64,000 nt of DNA from Vibrio algivorus (GCF_002218005.2 NZ_AP018678.1:2170001-2234000); one strand, 5' to 3'. Counted from the first letter of the stretch, positions 52,863 to 61,779 are shown. Program-made: numbers and translations. The notes: generated by a model from the sequence alone, not told the origin.

Positions 52863-52947
52863 TTCAGTGTGTCCTTGAGATGCAAGAAGGGGGGGGATTG
52901 GAAATAAAAAATCAAGCTGACTAATAAAAGCCAGCTGACTCAGTTAT

Positions 52948-54342
52948 TTATTCATCGTCAAAAGCCGGGCCAGCGTAATTATCAAAACGAGAAAATTGGC
53001 CTTGGAAAGTAAGTCGTACTGAGCCGATTGGGCCGTTACGCTGTTTACCAATAATAATTTCAGCGATACCTTTTAATGCGCTATCTGGATGGTAAACCTC
53101 ATCACGATAGATAAACATAATCAAGTCGGCATCTTGCTCAATCGCCCCAGATTCACGTAAGTCCGAGTTAATTGGGCGTTTATCAGCACGTTGCTCCAAA
53201 GAACGGTTAAGCTGAGATAGAGCAACGACTGGAACATTTAATTCTTTAGCCAGCGCTTTAAGAGAACGAGAAATCTCTGAAATTTCCAAAGTACGGTTAT
53301 CTTGCAGACCCGGTACACGCATCAACTGAAGGTAATCGACCATGATCATCGATAAACCGCCCGTTTCACGAGCAATTCGGCGTGCACGAGAACGTAAATC
53401 GGTTGGCGTTAAGCCCGAACTATCATCGATATACATATTCTTCTTCTGCATCAGAATACCCATGGTCGATGAGATACGTGCCCAATCTTCATCATCCAAT
53501 TGACCGGTACGGATCTTAGTTTGGTCAACTCGTGACAATGAAGCTAGCATACGCATCATTAACTGTTCGGCGGGCATCTCTAGTGAAAAAATCAGAACCG
53601 GCTTTTCTTGATCCATCGCCGCATTTTCACAAAGGTTCATCGCAAAAGTGGTTTTACCCATCGAAGGACGTGCCGCGACAATGATTAAATCCGAGCCTTG
53701 CAAGCCTGCCGTTTTCTTATTGAGATCAGTAAAGCCCGTTGATACCCCGGTCACCCCATCTTGTGGTGATTTGTATAATTCTTCAATTCGCTCAAGGGTT
53801 TTTTCTAGGATATTATCGACCCCTTGAGGGCCTTCACTTTCTGTGGTGCGCTCTTCAGCAATGGCAAACACTTTACTTTCTGCCATATCAAGTAGGTCAG
53901 CCGAACTACGCCCTTGAGGATCATAACCAGCATCGGCAATTTCATTCGCAATGCCGATAAGATTACGAACTAAGGCACGCTCACACACAATATCTGCATA
54001 AGCATTAATATTGGCAGCACTAGGCGTATTTTTAGCGAGATCGGCCAAATAAGCGAAACCGCCTACAGATTCCAGTTCTTCTCGCTGTTCGAGGTGCTCA
54101 GATAAAGTGATAAGATCGAGTGGTTGGCTGTTTTCTAAAATTGCTTTGATTGCAGCAAAAATAAGGCGATGTGGTCGACTATAAAAATCTTTTTCTACCA
54201 CCTTGCCAGCAATGGCATCCCAGCGTTCATTATCAAGCAAAAGACCACCGAGTACAGACTGTTCAGCCTCAAGTGAATGAGGAGGAACTTTAAGAGCATC
54301 GACTTGAGCGTCTACGATTTTGCGAGGTTTATTTTCTGCCAT
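52948..54342 (-). CDS. dnaB: Replicative DNA helicase DnaB
   Basis: Hexameric 5'-3' helicase of the replication fork. The 464-residue product has the N-terminal helical domain (PPHSLEAEQSVLGGLLLDNERWD), a linker, and the RecA-like core with Walker A ARPSMGKT (224-231), MVDYLQLM Walker B, and the GAIEQDADLIMFIYRDE arginine-finger region. No intein. Its loader in this organism is expected to be DciA (6906-7367). Confidence 0.98.
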   Translation of the reverse strand: MAENKPRKIVDAQVDALKVPPHSLEAEQSVLGGLLLDNERWDAIAGKVVEKDFYSRPHRLIFAAIKAILENSQPLDLITLSEHLEQREELESVGGFAYLADLAKNTPSAANINAYADIVCERALVRNLIGIANEIADAGYDPQGRSSADLLDMAESKVFAIAEERTTESEGPQGVDNILEKTLERIEELYKSPQDGVTGVSTGFTDLNKKTAGLQGSDLIIVAARPSMGKTTFAMNLCENAAMDQEKPVLIFSLEMPAEQLMMRMLASLSRVDQTKIRTGQLDDEDWARISSTMGILMQKKNMYIDDSSGLTPTDLRSRARRIARETGGLSMIMVDYLQLMRVPGLQDNRTLEISEISRSLKALAKELNVPVVALSQLNRSLEQRADKRPINSDLRESGAIEQDADLIMFIYRDEVYHPDSALKGIAEIIIGKQRNGPIGSVRLTFQGQFSRFDNYAGPAFDDE

Positions 54343-54500
54343 GGGACCACTTACTTGCGAAATGAAGTCGACTATTATAACTGAGTGTGTCGATTTGTAA
54401 TCACACTATCGAATAAAAAAAATTTTAACGTTATGATGACGGCAAAATGCCGATATCCTTTATTATCATCGGCTATTATTTTATTGAGGTATCGCGCTTA

Positions 54501-55691
54501 GTGCAAAATCGATTATTACCACTATTGTGTTTAATTATAAGCAGCCAAGTTTATTGTGAGGACACATTACCAAGTCAATCATCAGAAAATGATGTGACAG
54601 GTAGTAATAACGTGGTAACAAACAATTCCGAAATTGACCCCAAGGATGATACTCAAACCATAACGCCCTCCTCTGAGACTACTCAGCAGGTGAACTCAAC
54701 TACATCTGAAACAAATCAAAATGTAGATTCAGTTGAAGATATAAAAGTTGTTGATGGCGAATCAGAAAAAATCACATTCGAACCAACAACCGATACCGCA
54801 GATAATGCTCCTACTAGTCCGTCAACACAATCAAGCGAGCAAGTAACAGACTCAGAAGATGATGGCATAGATGAAGATCTTATTGCTGAACTTCTTGATG
54901 AAGGGAAAGGAAAAGAAAAAGTAGAAAAACCAAGCACGGGTACGGATAAAAAAGCCGTCAGTGAAACACTAAATACAACGAAAAAATCCTCCTCCACAGA
55001 ATCCAGTTCTGTTGGTAGTTCAACCTGGTTACCTGAAATAGAGTTTGGTTACCGCTCAGAACAAGGCAATGAAGATGAGCGAGCTTTAAATGCACGCCTA
55101 TCATTGTCACATATCAGTGGCCGCTTACGTAATAGTGGTGAAATAAAAATCTATCTAAAAAATGAAGATGGTGAAGAAGATGAGCGTGAACAAACCTATC
55201 AATTACAAAGTGACTATAAAATCAGCCCTAAATTCTATATCTATGGCAACTTTAAAGGTATAGATTCAAAATACAGTTCATACTTTCATGATTATACCGT
55301 TTCAACTGGTTTGGGTTATCAAGTCACCAACACCGAAACGCTAAAAGTAGAGACAGAACTTGGCCCAGGTTATCGTTATCAAGAGCCCAATACCGATGAA
55401 ATCGATGATGACGATCCAATATTTCCTGACAATGTTAACGAGCCGATTGTTCGTGCAAGCTTAATCCTTAACTGGAAGCCGCTCGATAGAACCTCATTTA
55501 ATTTTGATGGCACGATGGTCAGTGGTTCAAGCAATACTCGCTTTGATACTGAAATTAGTATTATTAACGATATAACCGAAGATATTGCTTTGAAAATATC
55601 ACAAAGCATAGAACACCTAAGCCGAGTACCTAATAACCTAGAGAAAACAGATACCATATTAACCATCAATATATTGTACTCACCAAAGTAA
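54501..55691 (+). CDS. DUF481 outer-membrane protein with long acidic low-complexity N-terminal region
   Basis: The GTG at 54501 gives a clean signal peptide (MQNRLLPLLCLIISSQVYC), with GAGG 11 bases upstream; the frame extends to an ATG at 54447. Residues about 22-180 of the 396 are Ser/Thr/Asp/Glu/Gln-rich, disordered and acidic. From about residue 180 there is a DUF481 (YdiY-like) beta-barrel: LNARLSLSHISGRLRNSGEIKIYL, YQLQSDYKISPKFYIYGNFKGIDSKYSSY and GLGYQVTNTETLKVETELGPGYRY. Members are salt- or stress-induced outer-membrane proteins of uncertain role. The gene is divergent from dnaB. Confidence 0.8.
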   Translation: MQNRLLPLLCLIISSQVYCEDTLPSQSSENDVTGSNNVVTNNSEIDPKDDTQTITPSSETTQQVNSTTSETNQNVDSVEDIKVVDGESEKITFEPTTDTADNAPTSPSTQSSEQVTDSEDDGIDEDLIAELLDEGKGKEKVEKPSTGTDKKAVSETLNTTKKSSSTESSSVGSSTWLPEIEFGYRSEQGNEDERALNARLSLSHISGRLRNSGEIKIYLKNEDGEEDEREQTYQLQSDYKISPKFYIYGNFKGIDSKYSSYFHDYTVSTGLGYQVTNTETLKVETELGPGYRYQEPNTDEIDDDDPIFPDNVNEPIVRASLILNWKPLDRTSFNFDGTMVSGSSNTRFDTEISIINDITEDIALKISQSIEHLSRVPNNLEKTDTILTINILYSPK

Positions 55692-55764
55692 TGTCACTAG
55701 TGAGTCTCTAGCCAACTAAATAAGCTCTACTCATACCAATTTTAAATATCATAAAATTTAGACA

Positions 55765-55795
55765 TAAAAAAACCGACACTAGGCCGGTTTCTTTA
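55765..55795 (-). terminator. Rho-independent terminator of the rpsF-priB-rpsR-rplI operon
   Basis: Minus-strand stem AAACCGGC / TGTCGGTTT (one mismatch) followed by seven T residues, 20 bp after the rplI stop. Confidence 0.85.
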
Positions 55796-55815
55796 TTACG
55801 CTTTGATACTGATTA

Positions 55816-56268
55816 TTAGTCAGCAGCAACAACTTGAAGTTTAACTTCAGCAAATACTTCAGAGTGAAGTTGGATGCTAATTTCAAACTCGCCAGTTGTA
55901 CGTAGTGCGCCTTCAGGAAGACGAACTTCGCTCTTAACGATCTCAACGCCAGCTGCAGTAACTGCATCAGCGATATCACGAGTACCGATAGAACCAAATA
56001 GTTTACCTTCGTCACCCGCTTTAGAAGCAACAACAACAGCTTCTAGTGCGTTAACTTTCTCAGCGCGAGCTTGAGCAGCAGCTAGTTGCTCAGCAACTTT
56101 AGCTTCTAGTTCAGCGCGACGTGCTTCGAAAACTTCAACGTTAGCTTTAGTAGCCATAACTGCTTTACCCTGTGGGATAAGGAAGTTACGAGCGTAACCA
56201 GATTTAACGTTAACTTGGTCGCCAAGGTTGCCTAGGTTACCGATTTTATCAAGTAGAATAACTTGCAT
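55816..56268 (-). CDS. rplI: 50S ribosomal protein L9
   Basis: 150 residues. The N-terminal RNA-binding domain starts MQVILLDKIGNLGNLGDQV with the conserved VKSGYARNFLIPQGKA block. A long alanine/glutamate connecting helix (43-75) and a C-terminal domain containing LFGSIGTRDIADAV follow. Last gene of the rpsF operon. Confidence 0.98.
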   Translation of the reverse strand: MQVILLDKIGNLGNLGDQVNVKSGYARNFLIPQGKAVMATKANVEVFEARRAELEAKVAEQLAAAQARAEKVNALEAVVVASKAGDEGKLFGSIGTRDIADAVTAAGVEIVKSEVRLPEGALRTTGEFEISIQLHSEVFAEVKLQVVAAD

Positions 56269-56306
56269 TATCTTAGTCCTCTTAAACTTAATTAAACTGC
56301 TGCCAA

Positions 56307-56534
56307 TTACTGATGCTTGTCAGTGTATGGAAGAAGTGCTAGGTAGCGAGAACGCTTGATAGCGCGAGCTAGTTGACGCTGATATTTAGCACTTGTGCCA
56401 GTGATGCGGCTAGGTACAATTTTACCAGCTTCAGTGATGTAGTTTTTAAGAGTTGCTACGTCTTTGTAATCAATCTCTTGTACGCCTTCTGCAGTGAAAC
56501 GGCAGAATTTACGACGACGGAAGAAACGAGCCAT
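56307..56534 (-). CDS. rpsR: 30S ribosomal protein S18
   Basis: 75 residues, MARFFRRRKFCRFTAEG start and the conserved core IDYKDVATLKNYITEAGKIVPSRITGT. Binds S6 as a heterodimer on 16S rRNA; the same heterodimer is the expected ligand of the operon's leader. Placed between priB and rplI. Confidence 0.98.
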   Translation of the reverse strand: MARFFRRRKFCRFTAEGVQEIDYKDVATLKNYITEAGKIVPSRITGTSAKYQRQLARAIKRSRYLALLPYTDKHQ

Positions 56535-56550
56535 GGGCTATCTCCTGATC

Positions 56551-56853
56551 TTAAATTTGAGTAATGTTGTCGGCATGTAACACCAATTTCCCCAAACCAT
56601 TTCGGCCGGTGTGATAAGCGACAAAACCACTTACCTTGATGTGACTACCTAAAACTAAATGTTGAGTTAATTCTTGTGACCTTTGCCCACTCACGACTAC
56701 TTGCATACGACAATAAACTTGTCTCGGTAAATTCGCTTCTTGGACTGTCGAACGGTGCTCAATACTAAAGTGGCAATGAGCGATGCCGGCAGGACTTAGG
56801 CTTCTAACCGGAGCTTTAACGACAGTGCCGCTTAACTCCAATCGATTGGTCAT
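56551..56853 (-). CDS. priB: Primosomal replication protein PriB
   Basis: OB-fold single-stranded-DNA-binding protein used in PriA-dependent restart of stalled forks. From ATG 56853 the product has 100 residues: MTNRLELSGTVVKAPVRSLSPAGIAHCHFSIEHRS, then VYCRMQVVVSG and HIKVSGFVAYHTGRNGLGKLVLHADNI. A TTG one codon earlier is possible. Embedded between rpsF and rpsR, as in enterics. Confidence 0.95.
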   Translation of the reverse strand: MTNRLELSGTVVKAPVRSLSPAGIAHCHFSIEHRSTVQEANLPRQVYCRMQVVVSGQRSQELTQHLVLGSHIKVSGFVAYHTGRNGLGKLVLHADNITQI

Positions 56854-56859
56854 CAATGA

Positions 56860-57243
56860 TTACTCAGCTGCTGCTTCTTCTGACTTAGCTTCAGAACGCT
56901 CTTCACGACGAGGAGCGCGTTCTTCACGTGCTTTCATCATGATTGATTGTTCAGTTACTGCAGATTTAGTGCGCATGATCATGTTACGTAGAACTGCATC
57001 GTTAAAACGGAAAGCAGTTTCTAGCTCGTCAATCACTTCTTGGCCAGCTTCTACGTTCATAAGAACATAGTGAGCTTTGTGAAGTTTATTGATTGGGTAA
57101 GCCATTTGACGACGACCCCAATCTTCTAGACGGTGGATAGTACCGCCAGCTTCAGTGATAGAACCAGTGTAACGCTCGATCATGCCAGCAACTTGCTCGC
57201 TTTGATCAGGGTGCACCATGAATACGATTTCGTAATGACGCAT
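56860..57243 (-). CDS. rpsF: 30S ribosomal protein S6
   Basis: 127 residues starting MRHYEIVFMVHPDQSEQV. The ATG at 57243 has AAGGAG 6 bases upstream; the frame extends upstream to 57288 without family resemblance. The ferredoxin-like fold (RYTGSITEAGGTIHRLEDWGRRQMAYPI, AHYVLMNVEA) and a charged Arg/Glu-rich C-terminal tail of the type glutamylated by RimK are visible. Confidence 0.97.
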   Translation of the reverse strand: MRHYEIVFMVHPDQSEQVAGMIERYTGSITEAGGTIHRLEDWGRRQMAYPINKLHKAHYVLMNVEAGQEVIDELETAFRFNDAVLRNMIMRTKSAVTEQSIMMKAREERAPRREERSEAKSEEAAAE

Positions 57244-57279
57244 AGGTTGCTCCTTACGGATTATTAGTTTCCACATTGG

Positions 57280-57326
57280 CTCGGTCATCCGGAGGAAACA
57301 AGGAACGAAAAATATAAAAGACCGAG
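57280..57326 (-). promoter_or_regulatory. Probable S6:S18-responsive leader of rpsF
   Basis: In the rpsF 5'UTR the minus strand forms a stem CTCGGTC / GACCGAG closing a 33-nt loop that carries TCCTCCGGATGACCGAG. A CCG-bearing loop next to a closing helix is the hallmark of the rpsF leader bound by the S6:S18 complex in many bacteria. Assignment is by resemblance only. Confidence 0.5.
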
Positions 57327-57341
57327 ATTTCAGGACGGCGA

Positions 57342-57370
57342 ATTGTATAAGACGTCGATAAAATAGGCAA
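57342..57370 (-). promoter_or_regulatory. rpsF operon promoter
   Basis: Minus-strand -35 TTGCCT (57365-57370), 17-bp spacer, -10 TACAAT (57342-57347) and a GC-rich discriminator (TCGCCGTCC), about 100 bp before rpsF. Confidence 0.7.
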
Positions 57371-57373
57371 GGA

Positions 57374-57524
57374 AAAAGATTGTTGCGAGATGCAAGTGCG
57401 CTTCGCTTCGAGTTGCGGGGAAGAGCAAGAGCAAAAGATTGCTGCCGGATGCGAGTGCGCTTCGCTTTAATCTTTTACACGCAACTCGCAACATGAAACT
57501 CGAGACCGCTTTTCGGCTCTCGCT
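57374..57524. repeat. Direct and inverted repeats between rlmB and the rpsF promoter
   Basis: Imperfect direct repeat of about 36 bp (57374-57409 and 57433-57468), both with AGTGCGCTTCGCTT. The second unit is flanked by AAAAGATT / AATCTTTT. A 9-bp dyad CGAGTTGCG (57409-57417) / CGCAACTCG (57480-57488) spans it. The string CCGCTTTTCGGCTCTCG (57506-57522) is repeated exactly at 3308-3324. No gene. Confidence 0.7.
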
Positions 57525-57531
57525 TCTGGCT

Positions 57532-58281
57532 TTAGCCTAAACGCTGACGTACAGCTTCAAACAAGCATACCCCAGTAGCCACTGAGACATTTAAACTTGA
57601 AACACTGCCTGCCATTGGGATCTTAATTAAATCATCACACGTTTCACGAGTTAAACGGCGCATACCGTCACCCTCTGCGCCCATGACAATTGCCAGCGGG
57701 CCAGTCAGTTTTGCTTGGTAGATATCATGAGTCGCTTCACCAGCAGTTCCGACAAACCAGATGCCTTTTTCTTGGAGAGCTCTCATGGTGCGGGCAAGAT
57801 TGGTCACTCGAACAAATGGAACCGTCTCTGCTGCACCACAAGCCACTTTACTCACTGTCCCCGTCAAAGGTGCGGATTTATCTTTTGGTACAATTACCGC
57901 GGCAACACCTGCTGCATCAGCATTACGTAGACAAGCGCCTAGATTATGCGGGTCAGTAACGCCATCTAAAACTAACAGTAAAGGTTGTTCACCTTTGGCT
58001 TGGCACGCCGTGATAATATCATCGAGATGATGTTCATTTAATTGCTTAGCTGGTTTTACTTTGGCAATAATACCTTGGTGATTAGCCCCTTGCGCTTTGT
58101 CATCAAGCGCTTTACGCCCCATTTGTTGTACTGATACACCAAACTTCTGTAGTTGGTTAATGACCGGCATCAAACGGTCATCTTCACGACCTTTAAGAAC
58201 AAAGGCTTCCACTAGGCGAGCTGGGTCTTTATCTAATACAGCGTTAATGGCGTGAATGCCAAAAATAAATTCGTTACTCAT
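57532..58281 (-). CDS. rlmB: 23S rRNA (guanosine-2251-2'-O) methyltransferase RlmB
   Basis: SPOUT-class enzyme methylating G2251 in the 23S peptidyl-transferase P loop. The 249-residue product has the N-terminal substrate-binding domain and the knotted C-terminal domain: LVLDGVTDPHNLGACLRNADAAGV, IVMGAEGDGM and the knot motif IPMAGSVSSLNVSVATGVCLFE. It follows rnr by 70 bp in the conserved nsrR-rnr-rlmB order. Confidence 0.97.
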   Translation of the reverse strand: MSNEFIFGIHAINAVLDKDPARLVEAFVLKGREDDRLMPVINQLQKFGVSVQQMGRKALDDKAQGANHQGIIAKVKPAKQLNEHHLDDIITACQAKGEQPLLLVLDGVTDPHNLGACLRNADAAGVAAVIVPKDKSAPLTGTVSKVACGAAETVPFVRVTNLARTMRALQEKGIWFVGTAGEATHDIYQAKLTGPLAIVMGAEGDGMRRLTRETCDDLIKIPMAGSVSSLNVSVATGVCLFEAVRQRLG

Positions 58282-58351
58282 TGTTTACCTTGAGGGTGTT
58301 ACCACCCGTAGTTATTAATGCGGCTCTTTGTTATTCAAAGAACCATTAAAC

Positions 58352-60841
58352 TTAAGAATTTTGTTGTTTCATTTTAGCGCGCTTAGATGCCGATGGCTTA
58401 CTACGCTTAGGCTTCGTTCCTGGTTTTCCGGCAGCTGCTCCTTTCGGCTTACGAGCTTTTTTCTTTTTCGGTTTATCTAAACTTCCATCTGGTCGCTTAG
58501 TTGGCTCCACTAAAGGCTTCGCTTTCTGACCAGATTTATTCGCCTTTACGGCTTGTTTCTTTTGAGATGATGCCTTTTTATCCGCATTGGCAGCACGCTT
58601 CTTAGCTGTCTTACCTTTACCGCGAGGCTGGCGCTCAGTGCCGACCACTTCAAAATCGATTTGACGATCATCAAGATTCACAGCGAGTACCTTCACCTTA
58701 ACAGAATCACCTAATCGGTATATCACACCTGAACTTTCACCAATTAGGCGCTGACCTAATGGATCAAATTGATAATAATCGTTGGCTAGTGATGAGATAT
58801 GTACCAACCCATCAATATGTAGATCGCTCAATCGAACAAAGAAACCAAAACCAGTCACATTGGCAATCACCCCATCTAGCTCTTCACCGACATGGTCTTG
58901 CATGTATTCACATTTCAACCAATCAGATACATCACGCGTTGCATCATCCGCACGACGCTCGGTCATTGAGCATTGCTCACCGTAAAAATCCATATCATCA
59001 AAACTGTAATGATAGCCACCTGTTGGTGTCCAGCGGTCAGTATTCACACCTTCATTCTTTGCAATTAAATATTTAATCGCACGATGAAGTAGTAAATCAG
59101 GATAACGACGAATAGGTGAAGTAAAGTGAGCATAACGCTGTAATGCTAAGCCAAAGTGGCCACCATTTTCCGCATTATAAACTGCTTGCTTCATTGAGCG
59201 TAACAACATGGTTTGAATAAGCTCTTTATCTGGGCGCTCACCAATCGCTTTTATCAATTGCGCATAGTCAGTTGGAGTCGGCTCTAGTCCACCGGTTAAG
59301 TTCAAACCTAGCTCGCCCAAGAAGTCTCTAAAGCCCGTTAATCGCTCTTCACCTGGAGTGTCGTGTACACGGTATAATGCAGGCTCTTTGGCTTTTTCAA
59401 CAAAAGAGGCCGATGCAATATTGGCTAAAATCATACATTCTTCAATGATCTTATGCGCATCATTACGTACTACAGGCTCAATACGGTCAATTTTGCGCAA
59501 TTCATTAAAGATAAATTTGGTTTCGGTGGTTTCAAATTCAATCGCCCCACGATTTTCACGCGCCACTTTTAGCACATTATACATTTTGTGCAATTCTTCT
59601 AAGTCCGGAACCAGAGCATGATAACGAGTACGAAGTTCTTCATTACCATCCAATATATCCGATACTTTATTATAGGTTAGACGAGCATGTGAATTCATCA
59701 CCGCTTCATAATGTTTATAGCCTGAAAGCTTACCCGAAGCCGAAATGGTCATTTCACATACCATACATAAACGGTCAACTTGTGGGTTTAGCGAACATAA
59801 ACCATTCGACAACACTTCAGGTAGCATAGGTACTACTTGCGAAGGGAAGTATACTGAGTTACCTCGATTAATTGCTTCTTTGTCTAGCGCAGTATTAGGA
59901 CGAACATAATAACTCACATCGGCAATGGCTACCCATAAGCGCCAACCACCGCCTTTTTTCGCCTGGCAGTACACTGCATCATCAAAGTCACGAGCATCTT
60001 CACCATCAATAGTAACAAGTGGTAAGTCACGCAAATCCACTCGACCTTCTTTGGCTTCTTCTGGCACTTCTTCACCAAGGTGCTCAACTTGCTTTTCAAC
60101 GGCAACTGGCCACTGATCGGGAATTTGGTGTGTATGGATCGCAATTTGAATTTCCATACCCGGTGCCATGTTTTCACCGAGTACTTCAACAATCTTACCC
60201 ATCATGCCGCGAGAACGTGTTGCTCGTGCAGTCAATTCAACGACCACTACATTTCCCATACGAGCCCCTTCACGAAACTCATCAGGAATCAAAATATCTT
60301 GGCTAATACGCGAATCATCTGGCACCACAAAAGCATGACCATCTTCTAAAAAGAAACGACCGACAAGATTGGTTTTACGTGCTTCAAGAATTCGAACTAA
60401 GCGTCCCTCTTTGCGACCACGTTTATCTTCACCATTAGGCTGAACAAGAACATAATCGCCATGGATCACAGTACGCATTTGGTGATGAGGGAGCAGAACA
60501 TCATTATCTTTACCTACGCTACCTTCTGGGCGAACCCAACCAAAACCGTCACGATGCCCAATTACTGTGCCTTTAATTAAATCGATTTTTTCTGGTAAGG
60601 CATAGCATTGACGACGAGTAAATATTAACTCACCATCTCGCTCCATCGCTCTCAAGCGACGACGTAAACCTTCATATTCATCCTCACCTTTTAAGTTAAG
60701 AGCTTCAAATAAATCATTACGATTCATTGGCATATTTGCTTGCTTTAAGAAATCAAGAATGAACTCTCGACTCGGGATTGGATTTTCGTATTTTTCGGAT
60801 TCACGATCTGCGAAAGGATCAATATGGGTACGTTCGGACAT
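58352..60841 (-). CDS. rnr: Exoribonuclease R (RNase R)
   Basis: 3'-5' exoribonuclease that degrades structured RNA and acts with trans-translation. The 829-residue product has an N-terminal helix-turn-helix, two cold-shock domains, the RNB catalytic domain (DLPLVTIDGEDARDFDDAVYC with the metal-binding aspartates), an S1 domain (LDGVIANVTGFGFFVRLSDLHIDGLVHIS), and a very basic Lys/Ala/Gly-rich tail of about 90 residues. Middle gene of nsrR-rnr-rlmB. Confidence 0.97.
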   Translation of the reverse strand: MSERTHIDPFADRESEKYENPIPSREFILDFLKQANMPMNRNDLFEALNLKGEDEYEGLRRRLRAMERDGELIFTRRQCYALPEKIDLIKGTVIGHRDGFGWVRPEGSVGKDNDVLLPHHQMRTVIHGDYVLVQPNGEDKRGRKEGRLVRILEARKTNLVGRFFLEDGHAFVVPDDSRISQDILIPDEFREGARMGNVVVVELTARATRSRGMMGKIVEVLGENMAPGMEIQIAIHTHQIPDQWPVAVEKQVEHLGEEVPEEAKEGRVDLRDLPLVTIDGEDARDFDDAVYCQAKKGGGWRLWVAIADVSYYVRPNTALDKEAINRGNSVYFPSQVVPMLPEVLSNGLCSLNPQVDRLCMVCEMTISASGKLSGYKHYEAVMNSHARLTYNKVSDILDGNEELRTRYHALVPDLEELHKMYNVLKVARENRGAIEFETTETKFIFNELRKIDRIEPVVRNDAHKIIEECMILANIASASFVEKAKEPALYRVHDTPGEERLTGFRDFLGELGLNLTGGLEPTPTDYAQLIKAIGERPDKELIQTMLLRSMKQAVYNAENGGHFGLALQRYAHFTSPIRRYPDLLLHRAIKYLIAKNEGVNTDRWTPTGGYHYSFDDMDFYGEQCSMTERRADDATRDVSDWLKCEYMQDHVGEELDGVIANVTGFGFFVRLSDLHIDGLVHISSLANDYYQFDPLGQRLIGESSGVIYRLGDSVKVKVLAVNLDDRQIDFEVVGTERQPRGKGKTAKKRAANADKKASSQKKQAVKANKSGQKAKPLVEPTKRPDGSLDKPKKKKARKPKGAAAGKPGTKPKRSKPSASKRAKMKQQNS

Positions 60842-60960
60842 GACAAACCTGCTTATGTGCGCAAAGTGTAATGATTAGTATATCTGAGTGAGGCGTTAAC
60901 CTACAGGAATCGTTTAAATATCTTCTTATAATTAAAGCAGATAACAATGACAAGCATGTG

Positions 60961-61386
60961 TCACACAGGAGTAAGGAGCAATACGAGATCATCATTGTTA
61001 TCAAGTAGATCTGCAAGAGTACACTGATCAAGTTGATACAAAAATGCTTCTTTTGCTTTAGCGAGTTGAGCTTTCAAACGACAAGCCGATGTAATGTGAC
61101 AAGCACTTTCAGAGCAATCAATTAATTGTAAAGGCTCTAAATCTCTTACCACTTGACCAACTACAATCTGTTCAGCAGGCTTACCTAAAATAATACCACC
61201 ATACTTACCTCTTGTTGCTTGAATATAACCAAGCTGTGCAAGTTTATTTATGATTTTAATTAGGTGATTTTTGGGAATAGAAAATCGCTCACTCACCGAT
61301 TGTATATTAGAACGTTCCCCCTCAGGCAACGCCGCTAAATAAAGTAATGACCTCAAACCATAATCAGTAAAAGATGTTAATTGCAT
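60961..61386 (-). CDS. nsrR: Nitric-oxide-sensing repressor NsrR (Rrf2 family)
   Basis: Iron-sulfur repressor inactivated by nitric oxide; controls hmp and other NO-defence genes. From ATG 61386 (GGAG six bases upstream) the product has 141 residues. It shows the winged-helix MQLTSFTDYGLRSLLYLA, IPKNHLIKIINKLAQLGY and RGKYGGIILGKPA, and three cluster cysteines C91, C96 and C102 (CSESACHITSAC), at the same positions as in E. coli NsrR. First gene of nsrR-rnr-rlmB. Its main target hmp is divergent next door. Confidence 0.95.
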   Translation of the reverse strand: MQLTSFTDYGLRSLLYLAALPEGERSNIQSVSERFSIPKNHLIKIINKLAQLGYIQATRGKYGGIILGKPAEQIVVGQVVRDLEPLQLIDCSESACHITSACRLKAQLAKAKEAFLYQLDQCTLADLLDNNDDLVLLLTPV

Positions 61387-61416
61387 ATCTACTCCCAACT
61401 TCGAATTACAACATTA

Positions 61417-61683
61417 TATACCCAAATGACTTCAAGATGCAGAATTCAGAGCTATCATCCAAACCTTTAGGCAAGAAAGATTGGCGAAGGAATGTAAGCA
61501 CCTTTCAAACCAATCTAACGCGGCATAAAGGTTTGGATGAAGCTCCCGAAGGGCAAGTTAAAACAAGCTTTATGCCGCGTTAAATTGAGTAGAGATAGAA
61601 TAACTATGATCATATTCAATTTGCCTTGCCTAAAGCTTGTTTTATTCTTGCTGAAACACGCATCTTGAAGTCACTTGGGTATA
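61417..61683 (+). repeat. MITE-like palindromic element, copy 2 (267 bp)
   Basis: Same family and orientation as copy 1 (51490-51775). Left end TATACCCAAATGACTTC; right end GAAGTCACTTGGGTATA. Nested internal dyads: TAACGCGGCATAAAG / CTTTATGCCGCGTTA (15 bp, perfect), ATCCAAACCTTT / AAAGGTTTGGAT, and GCTTGTTTTA pairing with TAAAACAAGC. The interior could fold into a multi-arm structure. No coding capacity. It lies in the nsrR-hmp intergenic region. Confidence 0.87.
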
Positions 61684-61724
61684 TACCCAAGTGACTTCAA
61701 GATGCAGAATTCAGAACTATCAGC
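61682..61724 (+). repeat. Truncated third copy of the MITE-like element
   Basis: Immediately after copy 2, the left-end sequence restarts (TATACCCAAGTGACTTCAAG, then ATGCAGAATTCAGA) and is lost after about 43 bp. The junction GGGTATATACCC shares the TATA between the two units. Confidence 0.75.
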
Positions 61725-61779
61725 CATGCTTTTTTTCGAAGAAGAGTGAATACCTTAAAGTTATTTGATAAGTATTAGA

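Noticed and set aside
57374..57476. CRISPR-like array (two related units with spacing)
   Set aside because: Only two imperfect repeats, no regular spacers and no cas genes in the window.
61374..61583. 69-codon frame covering the nsrR upstream DNA and the MITE-like element
   Set aside because: It runs through repeat DNA, its frame is not kept in copy 1, and no ribosome site or family match is seen.
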